Positions 41,770 through 50,263 of a DNA stretch of 64,000 bases are shown here, piece by piece; position 1 is the stretch's first letter; each line of letters begins with the position of its first letter. The notes under the pieces were generated by a model, which was not told the DNA's origin, made no database searches, and saw nothing but the letters and a program-made list of their open reading frames with translations. Origin of the DNA: an uncultured Ruminococcus sp. (GTDB taxonomy: Bacteria; Bacillota; Clostridia; Oscillospirales; Acutalibacteraceae); NCBI GenBank assembly GCA_900539465.1, contig UQCF01000008.1, forward strand, positions 1-64,000, written 5' to 3'. Both the position numbers and the translations under genes were made by a program.

Positions 41770-43581
41770 TTGGCAGTACCAAAGAAAAACATAAGAAACT
41801 TCTCTATAATAGCGCACATAGACCACGGCAAGTCTACCCTTGCCGACAGAATGTTGGAGCTTACTCAGTCGGTCGCACCACGCGACATGACGGCTCAGCT
41901 TCTCGATAATATGGATTTGGAGCGCGAAAGAGGAATTACAATAAAGGCTCACGCCGTAAAGCTCGACTACAAAGCGCAGGACGGCGAAACATATGAGCTT
42001 AATTTAATCGACACTCCCGGTCATGTGGACTTTAACTACGAGGTTTCGCGTTCGCTTGCCGCCTGCGAGGGCGCAGTGCTCATTATTGACGCTTCACAGG
42101 GTATAGAGGCGCAGACCTTGGCAAATACATACTTGGCACTTGACCATGACCTTGAGATTGTGCCCGTTATAAATAAGATAGATTTGCCTGCGGCAGACCC
42201 CGAGGGCGTAGCCGAGCAGGTAGAAGAGGTAATCGGCCTCGACTGCGAAAACGCGCCGCGTGTTTCGGCTAAAACCGGGCTTAACGTTGACAAGGTTCTT
42301 GAAAGAATAGTTAAAGATATACCCGCTCCGCTTGATTCCGACGACTCAAAACCGCTCAGAGCGTTGATTTTTGACTCGATATACGACAGCTACAGGGGCG
42401 TTATAGTATATGTTCGTATAATGGACGGCTGCATAAAACCGGGTGACACCATGAGAATGATGGCTACCGGCGCGGAATTTACCGTTGTTGAGGTCGGCTA
42501 TATGCGCGCAACCTTTATGGAGAGCGCAAAGCAGCTCACCGCGGGCGAAGTAGGTTATATAACCGCTTCGATAAAAACCGTCGGCGACGCGAGAGTCGGC
42601 GACACGGTAACGCTCGCTTCAAGACCTGCGGCAGAGGCTCTGCCCGGTTACAGAAAAGTCAATCCCATGGTTTTCTGCGGAGTATATCCGGCAGACGGCG
42701 CGGATTATGAGAATCTGCGCGACGCACTCGAAAAGCTTCGCCTTAACGATGCGTCACTCTCTTATGAACCCGAGACTTCTGGTGCTCTGGGCTTTGGCTT
42801 CAGATGCGGATTTTTGGGGCTTCTGCACCTTGAAATAATACAGGAACGGCTCGAAAGAGAATATAACCTCGACCTTGTCACCACGATACCGAGCGTTATA
42901 TATAAAATACATCTTAACGACGGCAGCGTTGTAGAGATAGACAACCCCACGCACTATCCTGACCCGGCAAATATAAATTACAGCGAAGAGCCGCTTGTGA
43001 ACGCGCATATTTACTCTCCGCAGGAATATGTCGGTGCGATTATGGACCTTTGCCAGGACAGGCGCGGTGTATTTAAAACCATGGATTACATCACGCCCGA
43101 AAGAGTCGATATAAGCTATTCTTTGCCGCTCAACGAGATAATTTATGATTTTTTTGATGTTTTAAAGTCAAGAACCAAGGGCTACGCTTCGTTTGATTAT
43201 GAAATATCCGACTATCAGCGTTCAAACCTTGTTAAGCTTGACGTTATGCTCAACGGCGACACGATAGACGCGCTTTCCTTTATAATACATTCGGACAAGG
43301 CATATGCAAAAGCACGCAAAATTGCCGAAAAACTCAAGGATAATATTCCGCGTCAGATGTTTGAAATACCTATACAAATCGCCATCGGCGGCAAGGTAAT
43401 CGCGCGCGAAACGGTGAAAGCAATGCGAAAAGACGTTTTGGCAAAATGCTATGGCGGCGACATCACCAGAAAGAAAAAATTGCTTGAAAAACAGAAAGAA
43501 GGCAAAAAGCGTATGCGCCATTTCGGCACTGTGGAGGTGCCGCAGGAGGCATTCATGGCAGTGCTTAAGCTTGATGAATAA
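41770..43581 (+). CDS. lepA: Elongation factor 4 (ribosomal back-translocase)
   Basis: A 603-residue translational GTPase that acts on stalled or mistranslocated ribosomes. G1 AHIDHGKST, G2 RGITIKAHAVKLDY, G3 DTPGHVDF, G4 NKIDLP, then the LepA-specific C-terminal domain (DITRKKKLLEKQKEGKKRM). Full length. Starts at TTG with GGGGTGA upstream. Single gene; the next gene has its own promoter. Confidence 0.97.
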   Translation: MAVPKKNIRNFSIIAHIDHGKSTLADRMLELTQSVAPRDMTAQLLDNMDLERERGITIKAHAVKLDYKAQDGETYELNLIDTPGHVDFNYEVSRSLAACEGAVLIIDASQGIEAQTLANTYLALDHDLEIVPVINKIDLPAADPEGVAEQVEEVIGLDCENAPRVSAKTGLNVDKVLERIVKDIPAPLDSDDSKPLRALIFDSIYDSYRGVIVYVRIMDGCIKPGDTMRMMATGAEFTVVEVGYMRATFMESAKQLTAGEVGYITASIKTVGDARVGDTVTLASRPAAEALPGYRKVNPMVFCGVYPADGADYENLRDALEKLRLNDASLSYEPETSGALGFGFRCGFLGLLHLEIIQERLEREYNLDLVTTIPSVIYKIHLNDGSVVEIDNPTHYPDPANINYSEEPLVNAHIYSPQEYVGAIMDLCQDRRGVFKTMDYITPERVDISYSLPLNEIIYDFFDVLKSRTKGYASFDYEISDYQRSNLVKLDVMLNGDTIDALSFIIHSDKAYAKARKIAEKLKDNIPRQMFEIPIQIAIGGKVIARETVKAMRKDVLAKCYGGDITRKKKLLEKQKEGKKRMRHFGTVEVPQEAFMAVLKLDE

Positions 43582-43609
43582 AAATTTTTAAAAAGATTGT
43601 AAAAATATA

Positions 43610-43639
43610 TTGCAAAGTGACATAATAATGTGCTATAAT
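43610..43639 (+). promoter_or_regulatory. Promoter of the GPH transporter gene
   Basis: TTGCAA (43610-43615), 18-bp spacer, TATAAT (43634-43639), just after the lepA stop. Confidence 0.65.
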
Positions 43640-43696
43640 TTCATGGTCACCAATTATCGGGTTTACTATAAGTTTTCCTGATCAAGGAGGAAGAAT

Positions 43697-45202
43697 ATGG
43701 CGAAGGAAACCAAACAGGTTGAAGTAGTCGAAGAGGAGAAAGCCAACCGGCAGATGCCTAAAAACAGGCGCTATGTCGGCAGCCGAGAGACAACGGCATA
43801 TGTTTTGTACGACATAGCCCAGTCTTTTAACCTCGGTAGTAAAGGCACCTACTTCATCACCGACGTTCTTGTTATCGCTTTGAGATGGCAGACTATCATC
43901 AGTGCCGTTGTAAGCGTATGGGACGTAATCAACGATTTGTTCCTGGCGGCTATTGTTGACAGAACAAATACGAGATTCGGCAAATTTAAGCCTTATCTTA
44001 TCATGTACGCAGGACCGGGTGCTATTTTGGGCATACTTTACTGGGCGATGCCGGTGTTTTTCCCGGGGGCATCAGCCTCTTATATGCCTAAGATAATATC
44101 ATATTTCGTTTTGCAGATGGTCACGAACCTTGCGACGTCGCTTTATAACATCGCAAAAACAGGTATTCTCGCAACCATCACACCGGATACTCTTGACAGA
44201 ACAAGACTCATCAATCAGGCAAACCTTATCTCGAGCCTTGTTGAGAATATTCCGAAACAGGCTGTTACAATCTTTATAGACCTTGTTAACAGAGGTGTTA
44301 TGAAGATCAAGATGTCAACTCTTTTCGTTGTAATGGGTGTTGTTACATCTGCTATTTCGAGCTTGCTTGCATTCTATTTCTCGGTTGTTTACAAAGAGAG
44401 AGTTCTTCAGTCTGTCGAAAAACCGAACTATAAAGAAACTCTCACTTCAATCATCAGGTCAAAACCGCTTATGTTGCTTGCGCTTTCGGATATGCTTGCG
44501 TCATTCAGCAGCACCGGTACGAGCATCACGCTGTATTATATTAACGTACTTAACTTCAGCTCCGCAGAGCTTGTTGTCGGTGTTCCCGGCATGTTTGTTA
44601 CATATGCGAGCTATGCTTACGTTACCAAACTCAGAGAAAAGTTCTCTACCAAAGCTTTGTGGATTTTCGGCGACCACTTCGGCAACTTCCTGTTGCTTGC
44701 AGTTTGGATCTTCGGTTCAATCAACAAAAATTATAAAAAGACATGGACTATGCTTATTGCATTCATGGTTCGTGAAACTATCTGGAACGGCGTTTATGCT
44801 TTGCGTAAGGTTATTCCCACCGAAATCGGTAACGAGGTTATCGACTACGGCGAATGGAAGTACGGCTACCGTACAGAGGGCATCACGGGTGTTGTTAAAG
44901 GCCTTGCAAGTAAAATTATCGGCTCTTTGGGTGCGGTTATCAACACCGTTCTTCTTCAGGCTATCGGATACAGACAGGGTCTTAAACCCGGTCAGCAGAG
45001 CGCAAGAACCGAGTATTTGCTCTTCCTTACTTGCACACTCGTTCCCGCAGCAGCCGGTATTTGCGGCATGATTCCGAAGTTCTTCTATAACATTGACGAT
45101 AAAACCCGTAAGAGAATGTATGAAGAGCTTGCAGAGCGCCGCAGCGAGACCGCAAAGGCTCTCAATGCAGACGATGCAGCGGCTCCTCAGACAGAGGGAT
45201 AA
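43697..45202 (+). CDS. MFS transporter, GPH sugar:cation symporter type
   Basis: A 501-residue membrane protein with about twelve hydrophobic segments. The pattern VLYDIAQSFNLGSKGTYFITDVL, then a WDVINDLFLAAIVDRTNTRFGKFKPYL loop, is the GPH (MelB-like) signature, where the loop Asp and Arg gate transport. IPTEIGNEVIDYGEWKYGYRTEG matches the family's second half. It should import a glycoside or sugar with a cation. The substrate is not evident; the nearest glycan enzymes are 30 kb away. A strong AAGGAGGAAG site precedes the ATG. Codon use is rich in frequent codons, suggesting high expression. Confidence 0.9.
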   Translation: MAKETKQVEVVEEEKANRQMPKNRRYVGSRETTAYVLYDIAQSFNLGSKGTYFITDVLVIALRWQTIISAVVSVWDVINDLFLAAIVDRTNTRFGKFKPYLIMYAGPGAILGILYWAMPVFFPGASASYMPKIISYFVLQMVTNLATSLYNIAKTGILATITPDTLDRTRLINQANLISSLVENIPKQAVTIFIDLVNRGVMKIKMSTLFVVMGVVTSAISSLLAFYFSVVYKERVLQSVEKPNYKETLTSIIRSKPLMLLALSDMLASFSSTGTSITLYYINVLNFSSAELVVGVPGMFVTYASYAYVTKLREKFSTKALWIFGDHFGNFLLLAVWIFGSINKNYKKTWTMLIAFMVRETIWNGVYALRKVIPTEIGNEVIDYGEWKYGYRTEGITGVVKGLASKIIGSLGAVINTVLLQAIGYRQGLKPGQQSARTEYLLFLTCTLVPAAAGICGMIPKFFYNIDDKTRKRMYEELAERRSETAKALNADDAAAPQTEG

Positions 45203-45217
45203 TCAAAGCTTTATAAA

Positions 45218-45257
45218 ACACAGGAGCTGCACAGATGTGCGGCTCCTTTTTTCGGAG
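45218..45257 (+). terminator. Terminator of the GPH transporter gene
   Basis: AGGAGCTGCACA / TGTGCGGCTCCT arms with a two-base loop and six T residues. It ends only nine bases above the hemW start. Confidence 0.85.
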
Positions 45258-45265
45258 GGAGCACC

Positions 45266-46369
45266 GTGCAAAAAATCGGCATATACATACATATCCCTTT
45301 TTGCCGCGGCAAATGTCCTTACTGCGATTTTTATTCCTGCCGCGCGGGTGAAGAGGATTTTGACAATTATGTTACGGCTCTTAAAACTTATATTAAAGCG
45401 TGGGCAGAAAAAATCGGTGCGGCGGCAGATACTCTTTATATCGGCGGAGGTACGCCGTCTGTTATCGGTGCAGACAGGCTGTGCAAAATTATAAAATGTG
45501 TTGATAAAAATTTTGGTGCGGCAGATGAAGTGACCGTTGAGTGCAACCCGAGCCTTAAAGAAAAAGATTTTTTCAAAAAAATAAATTCTGTCGGCGTCAA
45601 CAGAATATCTCTCGGTATGCAGTCTGCAAATGACGGCGAACGCCGTGCACTCGGGCGGATTGCGGGGGTTGCCGACGTTGACAGTTGCATATCGCAGTCG
45701 ATTGCCGGCGGCATAGATAATATTTCGCTCGACGTTATGCTCGGCATACCGAATCAGACCGAAAAAAGCCTCAAGGAAACGCTTCGATACTGCGTCTCCT
45801 CCGGCGCAAAACATATCAGTGCTTATATGCTAAAAATTGAGGAGGGCACGCTCTTTTATAAAAAGCAAAACACTCTTCCGCTGCCGAGCGACGATTTGAC
45901 TGCGGATTTTTATTTACAAACGGTTGATTCTCTTGCCCGCGGCGGATTTAAGCAGTATGAAATATCAAATTTTGCCGTTCCAGGCTATGAGAGCAGACAT
46001 AATTTAAAGTATTGGAACTGCGAGGATTATCTCGGCATAGGCCCGTCTGCCCATTCTTTTTTAGGCGGCAAAAGATTTTATTACGGCAGAGATTTAATTG
46101 CTTTTGAAAATGTTTGCGAACCTGTGCAGGACGGAACGGGCGGAGATTTGCAGGAATATATTATGCTTAGGTTAAGGCTTTGCGAAGGCATTGTTTTTGA
46201 TGAGATAAAAGACAGATTCGCGGGTTTTGATATTGCAAAATTTGAACCTCTCTTTTCTGAATTTGTCAAGGCGGGCTATGCCGAAGCCGACAATAAAAGC
46301 TTCAGATTAACGGCAAAAGGCTTTTTAATTTCTAATATGATAATTACAGAAATATTGAGCCGAATTTGA
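45266..46369 (+). CDS. hemW: Radical SAM heme chaperone/coproporphyrinogen III oxidase-like
   Basis: A 367-residue radical SAM protein. IYIHIPFCRGKCPYCDFYS gives the CxxxCxxC cluster plus the following FxSC pattern, and IGGGTPS is the SAM motif. LGMQSANDGERRALGR, MLGIPNQTEKSL and the C-terminal HemN-like domain (EYIMLRLRLCEG) match HemW, which carries heme and is not a true oxidase. It starts at GTG with GGAGGGAG upstream. It is the only gene between two terminated units, close to lepA, its usual neighbour. Confidence 0.92.
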   Translation: MQKIGIYIHIPFCRGKCPYCDFYSCRAGEEDFDNYVTALKTYIKAWAEKIGAAADTLYIGGGTPSVIGADRLCKIIKCVDKNFGAADEVTVECNPSLKEKDFFKKINSVGVNRISLGMQSANDGERRALGRIAGVADVDSCISQSIAGGIDNISLDVMLGIPNQTEKSLKETLRYCVSSGAKHISAYMLKIEEGTLFYKKQNTLPLPSDDLTADFYLQTVDSLARGGFKQYEISNFAVPGYESRHNLKYWNCEDYLGIGPSAHSFLGGKRFYYGRDLIAFENVCEPVQDGTGGDLQEYIMLRLRLCEGIVFDEIKDRFAGFDIAKFEPLFSEFVKAGYAEADNKSFRLTAKGFLISNMIITEILSRI

Positions 46370-46379
46370 GCCAAAACTG

Positions 46380-46407
46380 TTGACAAAACAAAAAATTATG
46401 TTATGAT
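46380..46407 (+). promoter_or_regulatory. Promoter of the small surface protein gene
   Basis: TTGACA (46380-46385), 16-bp spacer, TATGAT (46402-46407). Confidence 0.7.
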
Positions 46408-46454
46408 AAATACGTATAAAGTTAGTTTATAATGGTTGAAAGGAGTAAATTATA

Positions 46455-46688
46455 ATGAAAAAGATAATTGCTACACTTGCCGCTGTTCTTATGATAGGCG
46501 CAACATCTCTCAGTGCTTTCGCAGCAATCAGTCCTGCCGCAAGACCTGAAGAGGATGAAGATAAGGATAAGAACAACAGCAACAAATCTCCCAGCACCAG
46601 CTATTCAATGATGGCAGAGGTTGGCGCTATTGCAGCAGTAGTTTCATGCTCTGCAGCAGGTATAGTACTTTCAAAGAAAGTAAAATAA
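46455..46688 (+). CDS. Tiny exported protein, candidate sortase B substrate
   Basis: A 77-residue protein: signal peptide (1-24, ending SAFAA), an acidic Lys/Asp/Glu/Asn linker (30-44), SPSTS at 45-49, a hydrophobic segment (53-72) and a basic tail KKVK. This is the layout of a sortase substrate. The motif resembles the (S/P)PxTG sites cleaved by sortase B in Clostridioides difficile, with Ser in place of the final Gly. After both cleavages only about 20 residues would remain. It precedes a class B sortase gene by 73 bp, separated by a terminator. It could instead be a small membrane protein. Confidence 0.65.
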   Translation: MKKIIATLAAVLMIGATSLSAFAAISPAARPEEDEDKDKNNSNKSPSTSYSMMAEVGAIAAVVSCSAAGIVLSKKVK

Positions 46689-46705
46689 GTTTTTAATCCA
46701 ACGGC

Positions 46706-46745
46706 AACAAAGCTCTGTTTTATTTTAGACGGAGCTTTTTTGTTT
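46706..46745 (+). terminator. Terminator between the small protein and sortase genes
   Basis: AAAGCTCTGT / ACGGAGCTTT arms with a 12-base loop and a T-run. It may allow high expression of the small gene relative to the sortase by partial read-through. Confidence 0.75.
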
Positions 46746-46761
46746 TATCGGAGAGATTTTT

Positions 46762-47538
46762 ATGGAAGAAAAAAAAGAGCAAAGCAAGCTTAAAAAACGT
46801 TTGCTCATAATTTTAATTGTGCTTCTGTTTCTCATAAGCGCCGCGGGCGTTGTTTATCTTGTGTGGGTGTTTTACAACAACTACATGGCAGAGCACACCT
46901 ATAACAGCGTTGCGGACAGTTATGTTGTTGAGCAAAAGGAAGAGCCGCATTATGCGGAAAACCCCGTTGATTTTGCCTCGCTTCAAGCAATCAACGAGGA
47001 TGTTTACGCATGGATAAATGTGCCGAACACAAAAATAGACTACCCGATTGTTCAGAATGAAGAGGATGACTATTATCTTCGCCGTTCTATCTATAAAAAA
47101 TATCTTTTTGCGGGCTCTATTTTTACAAACAAGGTCAACAGCAAAGATTTTTCCGACCCTGTTACGCTTGTTTACGGTCACAACATGAGAAACGACACGA
47201 TGTTCTGTATGCTCCATGAGTTTGAGGACAAAGAGTTTTTTGATAATAACGAATATTTTTATATTTATACTCCGAACCGCAAGCTGACATACAGAATTGT
47301 TTCTGCTTTGAAATATGACAACCGCAGAATTACCACAGCTTTTGATTTTTCTGATGAAAGTCAGATAAAAGATTATCAGTACAGCATTATGAACCCGAAG
47401 TTTAATCTCTTTAATTCCAGAGACATCGTTTTAAAACCGGAAGATAAAATTGTTACTTTAAGCACCTGTGTGGCAAACAAGCCGAGTTACAGGTATTTAG
47501 TGAATGGAGTGTTGATTAAAGATGAGCCTACACAATAA
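46762..47538 (+). CDS. srtB: Class B sortase
   Basis: A 258-residue membrane-anchored transpeptidase that joins surface proteins to peptidoglycan. N-terminal anchor at residues 13-38, then the sortase beta-barrel with H140 (VYGHNM), catalytic C236 (TLSTC) and R244 (YRYLV). The inserted helix and length fit class B. GGAGAG precedes the ATG. The gene overlaps the LCP gene by 17 bases and follows a tiny protein with a sorting-signal-like end, so this cluster probably anchors a peptide and a wall polymer. Confidence 0.93.
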   Translation: MEEKKEQSKLKKRLLIILIVLLFLISAAGVVYLVWVFYNNYMAEHTYNSVADSYVVEQKEEPHYAENPVDFASLQAINEDVYAWINVPNTKIDYPIVQNEEDDYYLRRSIYKKYLFAGSIFTNKVNSKDFSDPVTLVYGHNMRNDTMFCMLHEFEDKEFFDNNEYFYIYTPNRKLTYRIVSALKYDNRRITTAFDFSDESQIKDYQYSIMNPKFNLFNSRDIVLKPEDKIVTLSTCVANKPSYRYLVNGVLIKDEPTQ

Positions 47539-48925
47539 TTCAGATGACCGTTACCGCAGTTCGAGCAGCGGCTCTTCGGGGCATCACCATCACCACCACA
47601 GCTCGTCAAATCATCATCACCATCATTCATCTTCTTCGGAATATCATCACAGCTCGTCCTCGTCTCGTCATCATTCGTCGCACGGTCAACATCATTCGTC
47701 GTCGCACGGCTCTTTAGACAGGGATTATTACTATACTTCCGAAATCAAAGACCCAATGACGGCGCAGGAAGCTGACGAAAAGATAAAGGAACTCGGAGAA
47801 AAATATTCTTATCTTAATGACAGTGAAGCATATGAGCAGGATGAAAAAATCACTTATCATTCGGACGAAAAAAGACACAGCCATCACGGCAAAAAAAGAA
47901 AAAAGAAAAAGAGCACCGCAAAAAAGATTGTGCTCGGCATACTTCTTTTTATTTTGCTTTTGATTTTGGTCGGCGCCGTTGCACTTATCATAATGATAAA
48001 TTCGGGCAAAAAAGATTTGCTTGATTACAGCGACACAAAAATAGAGACCGTTGAAGAAGCCGAAACCGAGGACGACGGCAAAACCGTCAGATATAACGGC
48101 AAAATATACAGGCTCAACGAAAATATCACTTCTATTGCCTGCCTCGGTGTTGATAAAAAAGAAATCAACCAAAACGGCGTTATCGGCACGGCAGGTCAGG
48201 CAGATACCATAATGGTTATTGCGTTTGATACCGTTACGGGTGCGGCAAAGCTCATATCTATTCCGCGTGACACGGTGGCACCCATAGATATTTACGCAAC
48301 CAACGGCTCATATCTCAGAACCGAAAACACGCAGATATGCCTTGCTTATGCTTACGGCGACGGCGGCGAAACCAGCTGCGAAAACGTAATTGCAAGCGTC
48401 AGAAAAATCATGTACGGCATACCGATAAATTCGTATGCGGCGCTTGATATGAGCGGTATATCCGTGCTGAACGATAAAGTCGGCGGCGTTAAGGTTGAAG
48501 TGCTTGAGACTGTCGGCCCGTTCAAAAAGGGTCAAACGGTAACGCTCAAGGGCGAGAACGCCATGAAGTATGTCAGATACAGAAATAAAGACAGAATTGA
48601 TGCGAGCCTTTTGAGAATGCAGCGCCAGCTCCAGTATGTAAGAGAGTTCACAAGCACCGCAGTAAAAAAGGTCACAGCAAATCCGTCTTCTGTAACCGAT
48701 ATTTATAACACCGCAATGAAATATGCCTACACAAACGTAGGACTTAGCAAAGCGTCTTATTTTGCAACAAGGTTTGTCGCAGGTGCGTCGCCGCAGTTTG
48801 AAAATTGCTCCGTACCCGGCAAAATAGTTGAGGGTAAAGACGGATATGCAGAGTTTTATATCGAAGAAAAATCATTCTATGAATTGATTTTGTCGGTGTA
48901 TTATAACGAAGTAGGCACATATTAA
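47522..48925 (+). CDS. LytR-CpsA-Psr family wall-polymer ligase with polyhistidine tail
   Basis: A 467-residue LCP protein, which transfers teichoic-acid-like or capsular polymers from lipid carrier to peptidoglycan. Residues 11-64 are a Ser/His tract with 19 His at 21-62, including runs of six and five. A basic stretch (KKRKKKK at 124-130) precedes the membrane segment at 136-158, so the His tail lies in the cytoplasm. The extracellular LCP domain has SIPRDT (catalytic Arg and Asp), YAYGDGG and LRMQRQ. The start lies within the sortase gene (17-base overlap), indicating coupled expression. Confidence 0.9.
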   Translation: MSLHNNSDDRYRSSSSGSSGHHHHHHSSSNHHHHHSSSSEYHHSSSSSRHHSSHGQHHSSSHGSLDRDYYYTSEIKDPMTAQEADEKIKELGEKYSYLNDSEAYEQDEKITYHSDEKRHSHHGKKRKKKKSTAKKIVLGILLFILLLILVGAVALIIMINSGKKDLLDYSDTKIETVEEAETEDDGKTVRYNGKIYRLNENITSIACLGVDKKEINQNGVIGTAGQADTIMVIAFDTVTGAAKLISIPRDTVAPIDIYATNGSYLRTENTQICLAYAYGDGGETSCENVIASVRKIMYGIPINSYAALDMSGISVLNDKVGGVKVEVLETVGPFKKGQTVTLKGENAMKYVRYRNKDRIDASLLRMQRQLQYVREFTSTAVKKVTANPSSVTDIYNTAMKYAYTNVGLSKASYFATRFVAGASPQFENCSVPGKIVEGKDGYAEFYIEEKSFYELILSVYYNEVGTY

Positions 48926-48933
48926 GCAAAATA

Positions 48934-48991
48934 ATAAAGCTATAATTCACAATCGTCAACCGCGATGCGAATTATAGCTTTTATTTTTAAA
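48934..48991. terminator. Bidirectional hairpin terminator
   Basis: AAAGCTATAATTC / GAATTATAGCTTT arms with a ~20-base loop and a T-rich end. It belongs to the same hairpin family as those at 14.5 and 27.6 kb. Confidence 0.85.
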
Positions 48992-49000
48992 GGATATTGA

Positions 49001-49252
49001 TTATTCGTTCTCGTATGCTTCTTCAACAGCTTTTGCAAGCTGATCGGGGCAGGAAGTTTTTTTAAATCCGCAGGTTATGCCTGTGAATTTTTCTTTGACC
49101 TGCTCAACGGTCATGCCCTCTACGATTTTTGAAATTCCTTTAAGATTTCCGTTGCATCCTCCTGTGAACTTAACGCTTTTAATAACATCACCATCAAGCT
49201 CAACCTCAATAGAGGAGGCACAGGTACCCTTTGTTTTGTAAATATAAGACAC
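49001..49252 (-). CDS. TSCPD domain protein
   Basis: An 83-residue protein with a GTG start after AAGGAGG. It consists of a TSCPD domain (TIGR03905 type): GTCASSIEVELDG, VKFTGGCNGNLKGISK, and the end motif TSCPDQLAKAVEEA. The conserved Cys residues could bind a metal; in larger proteins this domain follows some ribonucleotide reductases. The stand-alone form has no known function. Confidence 0.85.
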   Translation of the reverse strand: MSYIYKTKGTCASSIEVELDGDVIKSVKFTGGCNGNLKGISKIVEGMTVEQVKEKFTGITCGFKKTSCPDQLAKAVEEAYENE

Positions 49253-49313
49253 GGTAGATCCTCCTTAAAATAGCTTATATATATTATAATCTATTTGTCA
49301 AGGGTCTGCCGTG

Positions 49314-49646
49314 TCAGCTTATTATATAGAGCAGTGCGAGTATCAGCATTTTATCCGCTCCGTCAGAGGCAAGCAAAATAATCAGCGCAAGAATCAGTAC
49401 CGTATCCCTGTCTTTTAAAATATTGCCGAAAAGCGAGTTTATCATATTTGAAATAGGCGAAAACGGCGAGGGCGGCTCTTTGCGCCCGGCAAAGTCGCGG
49501 CTCGGTGCTTCTTCTTTTGGCTTCGGAGGGGGCGGAGGGGGCGAAACAGACGGAGCAATCGGCTGCTGCGGCATGGCGCGCCGCTGCATTTCTCTTGCAT
49601 ATCTTATTGCCTGTGCCTGCATGGCGTTAAAATCTTTTTCAGCCAT
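49314..49646 (-). CDS. Small proline-rich protein with hydrophobic C-terminus
   Basis: A 110-residue protein. Residues 1-25 are helical (AMQAQAIRYAREMQRR), 26-60 are Pro-rich (a run of six Pro), and the last ~35 residues contain two short hydrophobic strands split by SDGADKM. GTG at 49658 is an alternative start. The hydrophobic end with an acidic centre is a pattern seen in small clostridial proteins, but no named family was recognised. It is the last of three overlapping or touching small genes. Confidence 0.55.
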   Translation of the reverse strand: MAEKDFNAMQAQAIRYAREMQRRAMPQQPIAPSVSPPPPPPKPKEEAPSRDFAGRKEPPSPFSPISNMINSLFGNILKDRDTVLILALIILLASDGADKMLILALLYIIS

Positions 49647-49995
49647 TTTTGTTATCACCGCCGTTTGTGAGCTCAGAGATAATCGGCAAAATTTCTAAAA
49701 GTTTTAGCATCTGCATGGCTTCGTCCGCTTTCTTTTGCCTTTTTTTGCTCAAATTAGGTCTGAGAGCCTCTATCAAACGGCATTTTTCATTGTCTGCGGA
49801 ATTATTCATCATATTCATAACAGAGCTTATTTTCATGAGCATTTCCGGGTTTATCGAGTCAAATCCACTGCTTTGCCCTGTCGGCGCGGCAGTTTCTTTT
49901 TCATTTTGAGAGCCGAATATTGATTCCGCCATTGATTTCAGCGAGTTAATATCATCCGGTGAGAGGGAGGAGAGAATATCATTCAAGCTGTCCAT
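49639..49995 (-). CDS. Small helical protein of unknown function
   Basis: A 118-residue hydrophilic, mostly helical protein, starting MDSLNDILSSLSPDDINSLKSM and containing a Met/Asn-rich stretch (MKISSVMNMMNN). Its last part (RLIEALRPNLSKKRQKKADEAMQMLKLLEILP) is similar in style to clostridial proteins found beside the Pro-rich partner. No family assigned. It is two bases below the 68-residue gene and overlaps the Pro-rich gene by eight bases. Confidence 0.55.
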   Translation of the reverse strand: MDSLNDILSSLSPDDINSLKSMAESIFGSQNEKETAAPTGQSSGFDSINPEMLMKISSVMNMMNNSADNEKCRLIEALRPNLSKKRQKKADEAMQMLKLLEILPIISELTNGGDNKNG

Positions 49996-49997
49996 TT

Positions 49998-50204
49998 TTA
50001 TTTGCCTTTCAGTTTGTTAAGAATTTGCTGTGCTTCGGGTGACGATAAAATATCCGAAATTTTCTTTTGGTCGCTCATGATTTCTTTGATTTTTTTGCTT
50101 TGATTTTCGTCAAGACCCGAGAGCATTTGCATTGCGGTTTGCTTTTGCTTTTGAGGATCATCCGAGCCTAAAATGTTAAAAATATCTTTGGGTATGTTCT
50201 GCAT
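49998..50204 (-). CDS. Small charged helical protein of unknown function
   Basis: A 68-residue protein rich in Gln, Lys, Asp and Ser, with two or three amphipathic helices (QKQKQTAMQMLSGLDEN, SKKIKEIMSDQKKISDIL). No signal peptide or membrane segment. It has a strong GGAGGTGAG site. First gene of a three-gene unit with the 118- and 110-residue proteins; the gene order suggests a common role, perhaps in the envelope or in sporulation, but this is not shown by the sequence. Confidence 0.55.
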   Translation of the reverse strand: MQNIPKDIFNILGSDDPQKQKQTAMQMLSGLDENQSKKIKEIMSDQKKISDILSSPEAQQILNKLKGK

Positions 50205-50232
50205 TTACAACTCACCTCCGCAGTGATATAAT
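50204..50232 (+). promoter_or_regulatory. Promoter of the phosphoesterase gene
   Basis: TTTACA (50204-50209), 17-bp spacer, TATAAT (50227-50232). It overlaps the start region of the divergent small-gene operon. Confidence 0.6.
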
Positions 50233-50263
50233 TATGTATATTATTTTTAAAGGCGGCATATGA

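Noticed and set aside
44337..45071. Plus-strand frame of 244 codons
   Set aside because: Alternative frame inside the transporter gene; product is rich in Ser, Arg and Leu and lacks any motif.
47575..47705. Short tandem repeat resembling a CRISPR or microsatellite array
   Set aside because: It is explained by His and Ser codons in the LCP gene; there are no spacers.
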